Assembly: GCA_964633715.1 (NCBI GenBank)
Contig: CAZWHQ010000010.1
Span: 1 to 64,000 of the forward strand
From: JAUWVG01 sp964633715
Lineage (GTDB): Bacteria > Acidobacteriota > Aminicenantia > Aminicenantales > Aminicenantaceae
Length of the DNA stretch: 64,000 nucleotides
Direction of reading: 5' to 3'
This document shows positions 1-9,064 of the stretch, in pieces; position 1 is the first letter of the stretch; each line of letters starts with the position of its first letter. A model generated the notes under the pieces. That model was not told where the DNA came from, did no database searches, and was given only the letters and a program-made list of their open reading frames with translations. A program made the translations under genes and the position numbers.

Positions 1-1
1 T

Positions 2-1282
2 AAGCCGTTCCGGGCAGATTGCAAAGTTGCCGGCATCTTTTTCTTTCTTCCCTATATTTTGGAGAGTGGAATAATGGATATCGTCCGGCATTGTCTGCTG
101 CCCAAATCCAGTGATATCGGAAAGACCCAGGCCAGCTTATCCATGTTACTGCTGAAACTGATTGGCAATCGAAGGCTGAGTCATATAAAGCCGTACAATA
201 CAGATTGCGGATTCGGTGTGTTTGCCGGGTTGAACGTCCTGCCAAAGCCTGCATATATGAATTCCTATTCCTGCCGCACACAGGCCTCTGTTCTGATGGA
301 TTTTCAGACAAGACTCATAGAGAACACCCGGCGTCTTTACCCTGATTTATACCAGGGGGAAACGATTAACCTGGATTTTCATTCGATTCCCCATTATGGA
401 GATGAGTCGGAGATGGAGAAGGTTTGGTGTGGCGCCCGGGGTAAATCGCTAAAGGGAGCAAACACCTTTTTTGCACAGGATGGGAGAAACGATCTTCTCC
501 TCTATACACGAGCCGATATCAAACGTTCTGAATCCTCTGAAGAGATTAGAAATTTTGTCAATTATTGGGTGAGCATCAAGGGAATCGTGGATGAAACGCT
601 GGTTTTTGACTCAAAACTGACTCGGTACAACATCCTCTATGAACTCGATAAAGATAATATAAAGTTCATCACTCTAAGAAGAAAGAGTCAAGATCTTATC
701 GAAGAGACATTGAAGGTTCCCCCACACGATTGGGAGAAAGTTTATCTGCCGATTCCAAAACGGAAGTACAAGCACGTAAAAGTACACGAAAGCAAGGTTT
801 CACTCATTGAAGGAGAAAAACCGTTCAGGCAATTAAGCGTTAAAGATCACGGGAGAGCCGAGCCGACTTTTATAATCAGCAACAACGAGAAGATAGAGAG
901 GAAAGAGATATTAACGATTTATGCCAAGAGATGGCACATAGAGAATAAACTGTCTGATCTGGTAAATTTTTTCAACATTAACTCTCTATCCTCACCGATT
1001 ATGATTAGGATACATTTCGACCTTCTTTGGACAGTCATCGCAGACACTCTCTATCATCTCTTTGCCAGAGACCTGAGGAGATTCGAAAGGTGTCGTGCTG
1101 AAAAGATCTTCAAGCATTTTGTTGATATGCCTGGGCAGATTGAATATGATGGAAAAACATTTACGGTCAAGATTCGCAAACGGGCCACGACTCCGATACT
1201 CTTGGGCGTTGAGAAGTTAAATAGGGAGATAATGGTCCCCTGGCTGGATGACAACCCTGTGCGGATCGTCTGGGCGCCTTAG
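2..1282 (+). CDS. DDE transposase, IS4-like, 5' end outside window
   Basis: The frame is already open at the left edge, so the N terminus lies outside the window; a TTG at 59 is only an internal codon. The visible ~426 residues have the layout of an IS4-type DDE transposase. The first Asp sits in LDFHSIPHYGD, the second in LVFDSKLT, and the Glu in YAKRWHIENKL, which matches the Y-x2-R-x3-E signature of that superfamily. It would cut and rejoin insertion-sequence ends. The gene ends at a TAG, and a few bases later the frame of a decapitated TPR gene begins, which suggests that the element sits inside that gene. The left terminal repeat is off-window, so the IS family cannot be fixed. The reading frame looks intact. 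Confidence 0.85.
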   Translation, partial: KPFRADCKVAGIFFFLPYILESGIMDIVRHCLLPKSSDIGKTQASLSMLLLKLIGNRRLSHIKPYNTDCGFGVFAGLNVLPKPAYMNSYSCRTQASVLMDFQTRLIENTRRLYPDLYQGETINLDFHSIPHYGDESEMEKVWCGARGKSLKGANTFFAQDGRNDLLLYTRADIKRSESSEEIRNFVNYWVSIKGIVDETLVFDSKLTRYNILYELDKDNIKFITLRRKSQDLIEETLKVPPHDWEKVYLPIPKRKYKHVKVHESKVSLIEGEKPFRQLSVKDHGRAEPTFIISNNEKIERKEILTIYAKRWHIENKLSDLVNFFNINSLSSPIMIRIHFDLLWTVIADTLYHLFARDLRRFERCRAEKIFKHFVDMPGQIEYDGKTFTVKIRKRATTPILLGVEKLNREIMVPWLDDNPVRIVWAP

Positions 1283-1297
1283 ACTCATGACGCTTAA

Positions 1298-1846
1298 AAG
1301 GACTGTGGAAATCGGTATTTAATAGAGATAGCAAAGGAAGACTACCAGGCTGCTTTAGACATCCTTTCCACAGCATCATTCGAAATCCTTTTCAATCCTG
1401 TAAATATTTTTCTTAAGGCCGAAGGGGAAGGAAGGATTTATGCAGCCATGGGGAAGATGGATCTTGCCCGGGCTTCCTTCGATTCTGCTCGGATTTTACT
1501 TGAGGCCGAAGTAAAAAAGTCGCCTCAAGATCCGAGAATCCGCATTCATCTCGGTTTTATTTACGCGTCACTTGATAGAAGAGAGGATGCTCTCCGAGAG
1601 GGATTAAAGGCAATGGAGATCTGCCCTGTCTCTATGGATGCTAACGCCGGACCTCAATATGTGCGTGATTTTGCGGAAATATTGGTGATATTGGGTGATT
1701 ACGATGAGGCTCTTGACAAAATCGATTACCTGCTTGAGATCCCTTTTATGCATCTATCAGTAGCAAGCTTCCAAAATAGTCTAGAATGGAAACCTCTGCG
1801 CAAACACCCGAGATTTAAACAAATTGTGAGAAAGCATTCCAGATAG
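1298..1846 (+). pseudogene. TPR protein, C-terminal remnant
   Basis: The frame opens after an in-frame TAA at 1295 and reads through to TAG at 1846; no start codon or ribosome site is evident at its head. It encodes helical TPR-like repeats (AKEDYQAALDILSTA, GKMDLARASFDSARILLEAE, DRREDALREGLKAMEICP, LGDYDEALDKIDYLLEIP) ending in WKPLRKHPRFKQIVRKHS. That tail is typical of large kinase-TPR or cyclase-TPR proteins of Acidobacteria-like bacteria. The N-terminal effector domain is missing and the transposase gene lies directly upstream, so this is most simply a gene interrupted by the insertion sequence. An ATG at 1448 could start a 132-residue product, but it lies mid-repeat and has no clear Shine-Dalgarno. 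Confidence 0.7.
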
Positions 1847-2303
1847 GATAGACGGATACATTTGTCTTGAATGACACTGATCCCGGCCTCCTTGAAATTG
1901 ACGATGCGAAGAAGAGGTTGGCTGGATTGAGAGAAGAATTATATTCCTTCAAAAATGAGATTGGGTGAGTGCGTTCACGATCTTAGAACTTTTCTGAGAC
2001 AAGTCAGTATGGTATTCCAACTAAAACAATTATCTCAGTTTGCATAAACTATTCAGTCTTTTTACCCATATTTCAGCCAAAGTCAATCCAATTTAGAACG
2101 TAGGGATTGATACACATATTGTTTGACACCTCCCGACCAAATTTATATCCTATTGCACCACGAATCAATTTTACCAACCAGACAGAACCTGCATGGCCTC
2201 TCCCAAGTTCACGTTCAAAGTGGAGGTCGGAAATAGTCTGGATGTCAAGACCAAACTTAAATCTTTTTTAAGGTGTATTTCTTTTATCATGCTACCGCCA
2301 ATT
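1847..2303. other. Gap with degenerate sequence
   Basis: No intact gene. On the plus strand a short open run at about 1871-1967 reads NDTDPGLLEIDDAKKRLAGL and stops. On the minus strand a run at about 2093-2250 includes ELGRGHAGSVWLVK, which resembles a kinase glycine-rich loop but leads into nothing recognisable. Both may be fragments of lost genes; neither supports an annotation. Confidence 0.4.
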
Positions 2304-2765
2304 TCATCTGAAGATAAGCCTCCAGAAGTACAGATATTTATGCTTTTTCTGCGTTCTCCCAGCTCTTTCTGTCCCAAACAAAGTTGGAACAATGGAAATT
2401 CCATCCACATTCTTTGGCAATTTTGTTCCGGCAAGTTCTGCCAGAGTTGGCATCACATCGGGGAAATACCAGAGAAAATCACTCTTTTGTCCTGATTTGA
2501 TTTTCCTAGGCCCCCAAACCATCATTGGAATACGTAGTCCGCCTTCATACAGTTCCCCTTTCCCTCCGCGGAAGACTTTGCCGGTTTTGGGATTTAAATT
2601 TGGGCCAAAAAATCCCTGTGGAAAAGGAGGGGATATCGGCTTCGGTTTCGACGGATCGCCATTCAGGAAATAGGGCTGTCCCCCATTATCTATCTCTCTA
2701 TTCATCTTGACGGCTCTGGGGATTTCTTCAGCAGTGTAATTTTTTTTAAATGTGGATTTATATTC
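2304..2765 (-). pseudogene. Arylsulfatase, C-terminal fragment
   Basis: The frame reads EYKSTFKKNYTAEEIPRAVK, then the conserved C-terminal half of an S1-type arylsulfatase (FPQGFFGPNLNPKTGKVFRG, GELYEGGLRIPMMVWGP, FPDVMPTLAELAG, NVDGISIVPTLFG, KYLYFW) and then breaks at a stop. The catalytic N-terminal part, with the formylglycine motif and metal ligands, is absent. The fragment has no start of its own: its frame begins inside the stop codon of the upstream GH29 gene, so a deletion apparently fused the tail of a sulfatase gene to the 3' end of the fucosidase gene. The usual ending after KYLYFW is also gone. It cannot be an active enzyme. Confidence 0.8.
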
Positions 2766-4167
2766 ATTTTTCTCCTACAAAGAAGACACTGAATTTTTTT
2801 ATTTGAGGTGTGGCAACCGCTTCAGGAATAATCAACCTGATCTTTTCTGTAAGAACCGGTTCAAACTGCTGAATGCGTTTATGTCCAATACAGAGCCCTT
2901 CACAAATTGTTGTCCATTTTCCATTTTGATAGATTTGAACTAAATACTTGCGGACGAGCTCACCATTTTTAATGTTCTCCTGAATAACAATTTGATTGAC
3001 AGTTTGTTTCTTTGTGAGCCTCAGTTCCAGTGTTGTCCCTTCACCGGATGTGGAAGCCAATGGATTAGAAAACCGACGTTCTATTTCTTTGCCCCAATCT
3101 GCCAACCTTTGGACATCCGGCTCGGGCAGCAGACCATTTGGATTGGGAGCTAAACCTATAATCAAGGTTGAATTTCGTCCCACAGATTTATAATACATTT
3201 CTATCAACTTCTCCAGAGGTTCGATGTGGGTTTCATCGCCCGGCTCCCAAAACCATTCATGCCGGCCATCGTGACCGCGAAGCGGGGCATCGCTCATAGC
3301 TGGCATCCAGTATTTTCCGTCAGGATCACCATGTTTTAACAATTGAATTCGTTCAGCTTGTGTATCCCCACCATGGGAATACGGATTAGGAAATGTCGCC
3401 CAACACGGGTAAGGGACCGTTCCTGATTCTGATCCTCCCCAGCGTGCTTCGGCCAACTGCAGGTTGTGATAAAATAGACAATTGGGTTGGTATCTTTTTA
3501 CGATGGGCAAAACATCTGGGGCCCCATTATCAGGGTGATCGGCACCCCCATCGAACCAAATCTCGAAAAGCTCTCCATAACGGGTGCAAAGCTCCGTCAC
3601 CATTCCCTCACACATTTTTCGATAATACTCTTGACGTTTTTCACGAAACTCCCCGTCACCATTGACCTGAAAATTGTGGACTCCAAAAAATGAATTCCAG
3701 CGGATTCCAACGTAGATACCAGGTTTAACATCATACTTTCTACACGACTCCACAAAATCTTTGACAATGTCACCTTTGCCGTCGCGCCATTTCACTGCTT
3801 TTAAACAATAGGGATTTGCATCGCTTTGATAAAGGGCAAAACCGGTTTCGTGAGTGACGGTGAGAATTGCAAATGTGGCCCCGGCAGTCTTGGCAGCTTG
3901 GATCCATTGGTCTGTATCCAGGTGTTTTGGTTTAAATATCTGGTAATCAGGAATTGGATGGATACGGTTGTGGCTTTGACTGTATTTTTCTCCGTCGAAA
4001 ACATGAAGATCGTAGGAAAAAAGAACGCCCAGTTCGGCCTCCTGCCATAAGAGCTGACGTTCGTTGGGAACAGGAAGGGGATCGTTTTGGGATTGAGAAA
4101 AAATGTGGAGAGTTAAGACAATCACGGCCAACAACGTAAAAAAATTGCATTTCTTTTTTTTATTCAT
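2764..4167 (-). CDS. GH29 alpha-L-fucosidase
   Basis: A 467-residue secreted protein with an N-terminal hydrophobic signal (FFTLLAVIVLTLHIFSQS). The GH29 barrel is recognisable from NERQLLWQEAELGVLFSYDLHVF, AGATFAILTVTHETGFALYQS, KPGIYVGIRWNSFF and the nucleophile region ELFEIWFDGGAD, whose Asp would attack alpha-L-fucosides with retention. The usual HHDGF is replaced by HETGF, so substrate contacts may differ from textbook fucosidases. The C terminus forms a beta-sandwich of galactose-binding type. The start overlaps the end of the GH95 gene by 8 bases, indicating translational coupling. A sulfatase remnant abuts its stop. It probably trims fucose from glycans in the periplasm or outside the cell. 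Confidence 0.85.
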   Translation of the reverse strand: MNKKKKCNFFTLLAVIVLTLHIFSQSQNDPLPVPNERQLLWQEAELGVLFSYDLHVFDGEKYSQSHNRIHPIPDYQIFKPKHLDTDQWIQAAKTAGATFAILTVTHETGFALYQSDANPYCLKAVKWRDGKGDIVKDFVESCRKYDVKPGIYVGIRWNSFFGVHNFQVNGDGEFREKRQEYYRKMCEGMVTELCTRYGELFEIWFDGGADHPDNGAPDVLPIVKRYQPNCLFYHNLQLAEARWGGSESGTVPYPCWATFPNPYSHGGDTQAERIQLLKHGDPDGKYWMPAMSDAPLRGHDGRHEWFWEPGDETHIEPLEKLIEMYYKSVGRNSTLIIGLAPNPNGLLPEPDVQRLADWGKEIERRFSNPLASTSGEGTTLELRLTKKQTVNQIVIQENIKNGELVRKYLVQIYQNGKWTTICEGLCIGHKRIQQFEPVLTEKIRLIIPEAVATPQIKKFSVFFVGEK

Positions 4168-6502
4168 TTAAGTTTAATATAATCCGTTCTCCCGGTGATG
4201 TTTTGACTTTCAAGATCTCACCTTCTTCCAAAACTTCACCACCGATTATATCAAATTCTTTCTGAACAAATGGATTTTTCAATTGGATAATCCCCCCTTT
4301 CTCAGAGATAATTTTAATCCTTATAACTTTCCCCGCTTTTTTTTCAGCGTCGATCACGAAGGCCCCCACCGCGCGCAAGCCAGAAAAAGTCACATCCTTC
4401 CAACTTGTTGGGATTGCCGGGAAAATCCGGACCAAGCCAGAATGGCTCTGCATCAGCATTTCCTGAATTCCTGATGCAAAGGCGAAATTCCCTTCCAAAG
4501 TAAACGGCCGGTATTTAAACCTGGAATAACCTCTATTGTGCTGTTCGCCATTAACATGAAAACTATTGAGTAAACAGAAATTTTCTGCAAACACACGCAA
4601 AATTTCAGCCGCTTTATCACCCTTAAAAGCACGGGCATACAAATTTCCCAACCAGCTGAATGAGTAGCCCACCCACCAGTCGGATCCATATTTTTCGAGA
4701 TCTTTAAGTGTGGATAAAATAATATCTTGCTCTTTTTTACCGTGGCTCCAATCAATAATACCTAAGGGATGCCAGCCTACTAAGTGTGAAAAATGGCGGT
4801 GTGACACCTCATAGGGATATTCGGGAGCAAAAGCTAATCCATTGCTTTCGCCAGCCAACGCCAGTTGAGGCCATTCAGCCAAAATGGACGACCATTTTTC
4901 AGATTCGTCCTGTTTACCTAATTCCATGGCCATCTCAGATGCTTTTTCGAACGTAAACCGGATAAGAGCCAAATCGAAGTTGGTTGTTTTGGTAAACCAG
5001 GCGTCGATCCGGTTATCGTTAATTTCAGGACTTGAACTTATCGGAAGCTGGCGCAGCCCGTGTTCATTTTTTATAGAAATCTCATCCAGGTAGATGGCCA
5101 CATCCTTAATCCAAGGATAGGCTTTATCCTGTAAAAAAATGGTGTCTTTTGAATATATCCAGTGAAGGTAAAAATGCTGCCCCAGCCACGCCGAAACCGT
5201 AGGCCCGAACGAATACTGGATCCACCCTCCCATGGGTTCTCCTTCTAATGTTGTCACTCCTGGAACGTTCAAACCGTTCGTCCCAAAATAGTTTTGGGTG
5301 TATCTTTTGAATGTTTTGCGGTTTGCCCAAAGCCAGTTGAGAAAACCCACCTCCAAATCGAGATGGTTGCCCGAATAGGCAGGCCAATAACTCAACTGTG
5401 TGTTTAAATCGTGATGAAAATCTCCTTTCCAGGGAGGAAGTTTGCCATGATCGGCGGTCCATACGGCTTGAAGCGAAATAGGAGGAGTATTGGCCCTTGC
5501 CGCAGAACCAAATTTATATTGTTCCATATACCACTGGTTTTCCAAAATTTTATCCGGCAAGGAAACTGCTGATTTCGCCCAGAAATTATTCCACCATGTC
5601 CGATGTGATTCCAAACTGTTTCTATATCCTTTTTTCAAGCTTTCATGCACAATTTGTTCGGCTCTTTGACCTGTTAAACTTTCAGAAAACGTCGAGGAAA
5701 TGGTCCAGCAGCCTTGAATGTTCTTTTTGCCGGCATTTTGCCATTCCACAGAAACTTCATATTCAAAGCCATCCCATCCCTGCTGCCGGTAACGCAATTT
5801 GTTTTGATCCTCAACAATTTCGCCCTGAGTATATCCAAGCCGCTGCAAATCTTGTCCGGTCAGTGAATTTTCTTGTTTGCTTATATCTTTCTTCTGGTAC
5901 TCCGGGGGAATCAGGTAAGGTATAAACTCCTCCGGAATATTTTTAAATAAGAACCAACCCACAGGAGAATCGGCCTGCACAAAAGTCTCCAATATCGGTC
6001 CACTCTCCCATTCAACTCTACAAATTGCCTGCGCGATATCAAGCTGAACATTTTTCACCGGCCCCAAACTTGAACTGTCAAATTCAAGAGCTGCCCCGGG
6101 AATTTTTGACGGGCCTGGAAGTTGGTTATAGGGAACATCAAACAACTGCTGTACAGGTGTGTAGTCTCCCTTCAGCACCTGCTCATAAACCCAATTGTAG
6201 CTAAAAGCCGGTTTGCTAAAACTATCTATTGGTCGCAAATCCCACAAATCGGAACGATCAAGTGAAAAACGTAAAAAACCTTTCTTTTGCCAGACGAGGA
6301 CGCCCAACTCCCCGTTTCCCAATGGAATGGCTTCATCCCACGTTTGTGCCAATGCGGAGAATTCCAGTCCATGTCCGGCAGCCATATTATCTAGGGGCCT
6401 GTTTTTCTCATTTGCACACGAAAAAAACATCAAAAGCAGGAATATAGCGCCCCCGGCGGTTGACATCTTCAAGAAATCTCTGCGATTAAATTTTGTCTTC
6501 AT
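4160..6502 (-). CDS. GH95-family glycoside hydrolase (alpha-L-fucosidase or alpha-L-galactosidase)
   Basis: A 780-residue protein, close to the family's usual length. The N terminus has a twin-arginine motif (NRRDFLKMSTAG) followed by a lipobox-like FFSC, so it is probably a Tat-exported lipoprotein. WDEAIPLGNGELGVLVWQ, GDFHHDLNTQLSYWPAY, SSSPEINDNR and RHFSHLVGWHPLG mark the (alpha/alpha)6 GH95 fold, an inverting family acting on alpha-1,2-fucosides or alpha-L-galactosides. As I recall the family, the catalytic helper pair is Asn-x-Asn; here the motif is Asp-Leu-Asn, so the first Asn is replaced. An AGAGAGG ribosome site precedes the ATG. It heads a GH95-GH29 operon. Family is confident, substrate is not. 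Confidence 0.85.
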   Translation of the reverse strand: MKTKFNRRDFLKMSTAGGAIFLLLMFFSCANEKNRPLDNMAAGHGLEFSALAQTWDEAIPLGNGELGVLVWQKKGFLRFSLDRSDLWDLRPIDSFSKPAFSYNWVYEQVLKGDYTPVQQLFDVPYNQLPGPSKIPGAALEFDSSSLGPVKNVQLDIAQAICRVEWESGPILETFVQADSPVGWFLFKNIPEEFIPYLIPPEYQKKDISKQENSLTGQDLQRLGYTQGEIVEDQNKLRYRQQGWDGFEYEVSVEWQNAGKKNIQGCWTISSTFSESLTGQRAEQIVHESLKKGYRNSLESHRTWWNNFWAKSAVSLPDKILENQWYMEQYKFGSAARANTPPISLQAVWTADHGKLPPWKGDFHHDLNTQLSYWPAYSGNHLDLEVGFLNWLWANRKTFKRYTQNYFGTNGLNVPGVTTLEGEPMGGWIQYSFGPTVSAWLGQHFYLHWIYSKDTIFLQDKAYPWIKDVAIYLDEISIKNEHGLRQLPISSSPEINDNRIDAWFTKTTNFDLALIRFTFEKASEMAMELGKQDESEKWSSILAEWPQLALAGESNGLAFAPEYPYEVSHRHFSHLVGWHPLGIIDWSHGKKEQDIILSTLKDLEKYGSDWWVGYSFSWLGNLYARAFKGDKAAEILRVFAENFCLLNSFHVNGEQHNRGYSRFKYRPFTLEGNFAFASGIQEMLMQSHSGLVRIFPAIPTSWKDVTFSGLRAVGAFVIDAEKKAGKVIRIKIISEKGGIIQLKNPFVQKEFDIIGGEVLEEGEILKVKTSPGERIILNLNE

Positions 6503-6523
6503 CTTTTCCTCTCTGTGCAGAAT

Positions 6524-6703
6524 TTATATTTCACGGAATCCCGCGGTTAACCAGATCAATACTCCCTCGGTTCTCTCATTTAAAAATTCACCTCCAAATG
6601 GTTGGACTGAAATTAAAAGATTGTAATGTTCCGTTTTAGATTCTTGATGACATGTAATAATCAACAGGCTAAGTATAACCAGCTGTGAGTACTTTGTTCC
6701 CAT
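6524..6703 (-). CDS. Possible lipoprotein stub of unknown function
   Basis: A short frame just upstream of the GH95 gene with a plausible lipoprotein signal (YSQLVILSLLIITCHQES, Cys after LIIT) but only about 40 residues after the Cys. The remainder (QPFGGEFLNERTEGVLIWLT) is not recognised. It could be the N-terminal stub of a deleted exported glycosidase or a chance frame. No strong ribosome site is seen. Confidence 0.2.
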   Translation of the reverse strand: MGTKYSQLVILSLLIITCHQESKTEHYNLLISVQPFGGEFLNERTEGVLIWLTAGFREI

Positions 6704-7036
6704 TATTCCCAATTTATATTTAACAATTTCTTCATCACCATCAAGCCATACGTTTCCATATGACCATCATTAAACTTTTTTATCTGTGTATTTGATCCGT
6801 CAAGCTCACTTCTCAGACATTGCCCAAAATATATCAGAAATGTCGAAAAATATACAAAATTTCGAAATATTAAGAAAAGTTAATGATCTGAAAAATCATC
6901 TCTTTACAGTCCCATTCCATATATTCATCGCTGGCCTTTTTTTGTACCTCTGCGGTAGAAATGTTTGGTTCAGGTCCTTATTGTCAACCTTGCCTTTCCA
7001 AAGACACCGTCGGCAATATAAAAAAATCCCTCGGTA
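6704..7036. other. AT-rich intergenic stretch
   Basis: AT-rich sequence upstream of the minus-strand GH95 genes and downstream of the HEAT pseudogene. Promoter elements for the glycosidase operon probably lie here, but I cannot single out a convincing -35/-10 pair. A plus-strand open frame crossing it (6786-7169) has no coding character. Confidence 0.4.
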
Positions 7037-8057
7037 TTATTTCTTGCGGATTCTGCGCAATACCTCTCTGGCATACATGCGCACTTCAAAATTTTCGTCC
7101 TCAAGCAGCTCGTGTGTAATATTTATCGCTCGTCATACCGATTATAAAGCATTCTTCAGCCTTATCTGAACCAAATTTTTTGAGCGCCTGTCCGACTTGA
7201 AAATAAGGAAAATTCTCCATGTCATCAATAGAGCTCTCCAGTTCCGTGGTCACAGATTTATCTCCAATTTGGCCCAGTGCTGTGGCTGCCGGAGAGGCCA
7301 GCCCACGCTGATTATCCCAGAACGCTTCAACAAGAGGACCTACCGCTTCCCGGCTGCCAATTTCTCCAAGAGCTAAGGCCGCATGGCTGCGTACGGTTCC
7401 GTTTTCATCTCTAAGTGCCTGGACAAGTGGATCCACCGCTTTTTCCGAACCGGTTTGACCCAAGGCAGAAGCTGCATTCCACCGGATAACAGGATCTGAG
7501 CTATTTAAAAAGGAGCTGAGTGCCTGAACTGCAGGCTCTCCCATCTTCCCCAGCATACCAATGGCATGCTGTCTTTCACCGGAATGGCTGTGCTCTTTCG
7601 CCGGTTTGACCAGAGTTTCGATTCGAGTCCTTTTGTTCTCGGCAGTCGGTTTCTTGGAGAACGAAACCAATCCTGTATAAAATGCCGGTCCCCGTAATCA
7701 AATACGAGAGCCCTATCCATTTATTCAAACCAGTCAATGAATAGAGGAAAGACAACCATTGAAATGGCAGGACGACAATATCTCCCAACTGCATTGCATT
7801 AAAAGACACATCCAAAAACGGCATCCATAGAAGCCTCAGGAATCCCAATCCCCCAAGAAAAAACATAGTCAGGGCAAAATGTCCGAATACTGGCAGGAAA
7901 AAGACTATTGCACCTGCTGCAGAAAGGCCGCTTTTATTCGTAAAGAATCCATAAGCCGTGGGAATTCAACAGAAGCAAAGGTCAGGCCGATGGTAAAGAC
8001 CACTGCCAGTACAGCCAGCAAAAAACCATACTTTTTTTGAATCCTATTGTTTTGCAT
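7037..8057 (-). pseudogene. Membrane/HEAT-repeat protein broken by frameshifts
   Basis: Pieces of one protein lie in order in different frames. From the ATG at 8057 comes MQNNRIQKKYGFLLAVLAVV, a membrane segment. A shift near 7960 leads to AYGFFTNKSGLSAAGAIVFF and further hydrophobic segments (FHALT-type stretch, LGGLGFLRLLWMPFLDVS, WIGLSYLITGTGILYRIG). A second shift near 7675 leads to at least four HEAT repeats (AVQALSSFLNSSDPVIRWNA, AVDPLVQALRDENGTVRSHA, AVGPLVEAF and following). A third shift near 7115 leads to ELLEDENFEVRMYAREVLRR and a stop at 7037. Three independent frame changes make decay more likely than sequencing error. The intact protein was probably a membrane-anchored HEAT scaffold. 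Confidence 0.75.
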
Positions 8058-8140
8058 ACTTATTTCTAAATACGACCCGATTCCATAGAGTGTTGCTTCA
8101 GAGAATTTTTGATATGCCCTTTTAAAATAATATTTAACTT

Positions 8141-8186
8141 TTTACAATTGTAAATACTTGACGACACACATGTAAATCCCTAAGAT
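8141..8186 (+). promoter_or_regulatory. Promoter with upstream 14-bp palindrome
   Basis: TTGACG at 8158-8163 and TAAGAT at 8181-8186 are separated by 17 bases, a good sigma-70-type match. Immediately upstream, TTTACAATTGTAAA at 8141-8154 is a perfect palindrome and could bind a dimeric regulator. The predicted transcript would start near 8193 and carry a short leader into the gene at 8221. Confidence 0.5.
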
Positions 8187-8220
8187 GATGGGGAACTTTA
8201 GATGACATATGGAGAAAGAA

Positions 8221-8616
8221 ATGAAAAAATATTTCAAGATGAGTCTGATTTTATCTTTGGTCTTTTCGTTGAGTTTTCTTGCAACGATAGGTCTTTGTAC
8301 TCAGGCAGAAAGCAATGCGGAACCTCTTTTAGGAACTTGGGAGGTGGAGCTAACAGAGATGCAAATGCTGATGCAATTTGTTTTCAAGATGGAAGAGGAT
8401 GTTCTTACGGGATCGCTCGAGTTTGATATGGGCGGAAGTGTTATGGAAGATATTAAATTTAATGACAATAAGCTGACATTCTCTGTAACTATAGATGCCA
8501 ATGGTCAGATGATGGGCATAGATGTTGAAGCCATAGTTGAAGATGATGAAATGACAGGTACGATGATTTCAGATATGGGGGAGGCCGCCTTCACCGGGAA
8601 AAAAAAGGAGAATTAA
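8221..8616 (+). CDS. Small secreted beta-rich protein, paralogue A
   Basis: The start at 8221 is chosen because GGAGAAAG lies just upstream and MKKYFKMSLILSLVFSLSFL then forms a signal peptide; the ATG at 8209 would put four charged residues in front. The mature part of about 105 residues opens with LLGTWEVEL and alternates strands and turns (GSLEFDMGGSVMEDIKFNDN, GTMISDMGEAAFTG), suggesting a small lipocalin-like or immunoglobulin-like barrel. The same pattern (GTWE, shared spacing, C-terminal MxGxW/F) is found in the protein at 13090, so the two are paralogues bracketing the plus-strand glycosidase pair. The function is unknown. Confidence 0.7.
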   Translation: MKKYFKMSLILSLVFSLSFLATIGLCTQAESNAEPLLGTWEVELTEMQMLMQFVFKMEEDVLTGSLEFDMGGSVMEDIKFNDNKLTFSVTIDANGQMMGIDVEAIVEDDEMTGTMISDMGEAAFTGKKKEN

Positions 8617-9051
8617 ACAATATTTTACGTCCTCTATGAATATCCGAAAGACCTCGGAATCAGAATCAAAATCAGGAAGGAACTCCTGTTTCGAACTTCT
8701 TATCTTAAGATTCAGTTTATTTCGGCATCGGCATAAACTCATAAACTTCGAGCGCACAGTCTATCTCTTTATTTTCTAGGCGCATCTCTTGCTTCTGTTT
8801 CATGGCAGACATAAATGCTTGGGAGATAACCATAAATTTTTTCATAATCTTCATTCCATTTACTCAACCCTTTAAATAGGCTTTTTTAAAAAAATCAATT
8901 GTTGTGATCAGTAACTAAGACTTTAAAATACTACCGAAGTTTGATAAGTTTTATCCAATATATTATGGCCATGGAAAAAGCCGGCCTGGTGGTGATTAAC
9001 GAAAAATAAAATAATATAGTCAAAACGGACCTCATCAGAAGAAAAGATTAG
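8617..9051. other. Intergenic region before GH29
   Basis: About 435 bases without a supported gene. A minus-strand frame of 45 codons (8717-8854) and a plus-strand tail reading AMEKAGLVVINEK before a stop near 9009 may be debris. An AGGAGG at 9052-9057 at the right end belongs to the fucosidase gene. Confidence 0.4.
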
Positions 9052-9064
9052 AGGAGGATTGTTC

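Noticed and set aside
2093..2250. Minus-strand run with a kinase-like glycine loop (ELGRGHAGSVWLVK)
   Set aside because: Nothing after the loop resembles a kinase (no catalytic HRD or DFG) and it has no start; it is probably a coincidence or an unreadable remnant.
6786..7169. Plus-strand 127-codon frame
   Set aside because: It crosses AT-rich spacer and the 3' end of the HEAT pseudogene in antisense, with no recognisable sequence.
8717..8854. Minus-strand 45-codon frame ending YEFMPMPK
   Set aside because: It is Met-rich and has a coding-like look, but there is no clear ribosome site, homologue or context; it is too short to support.
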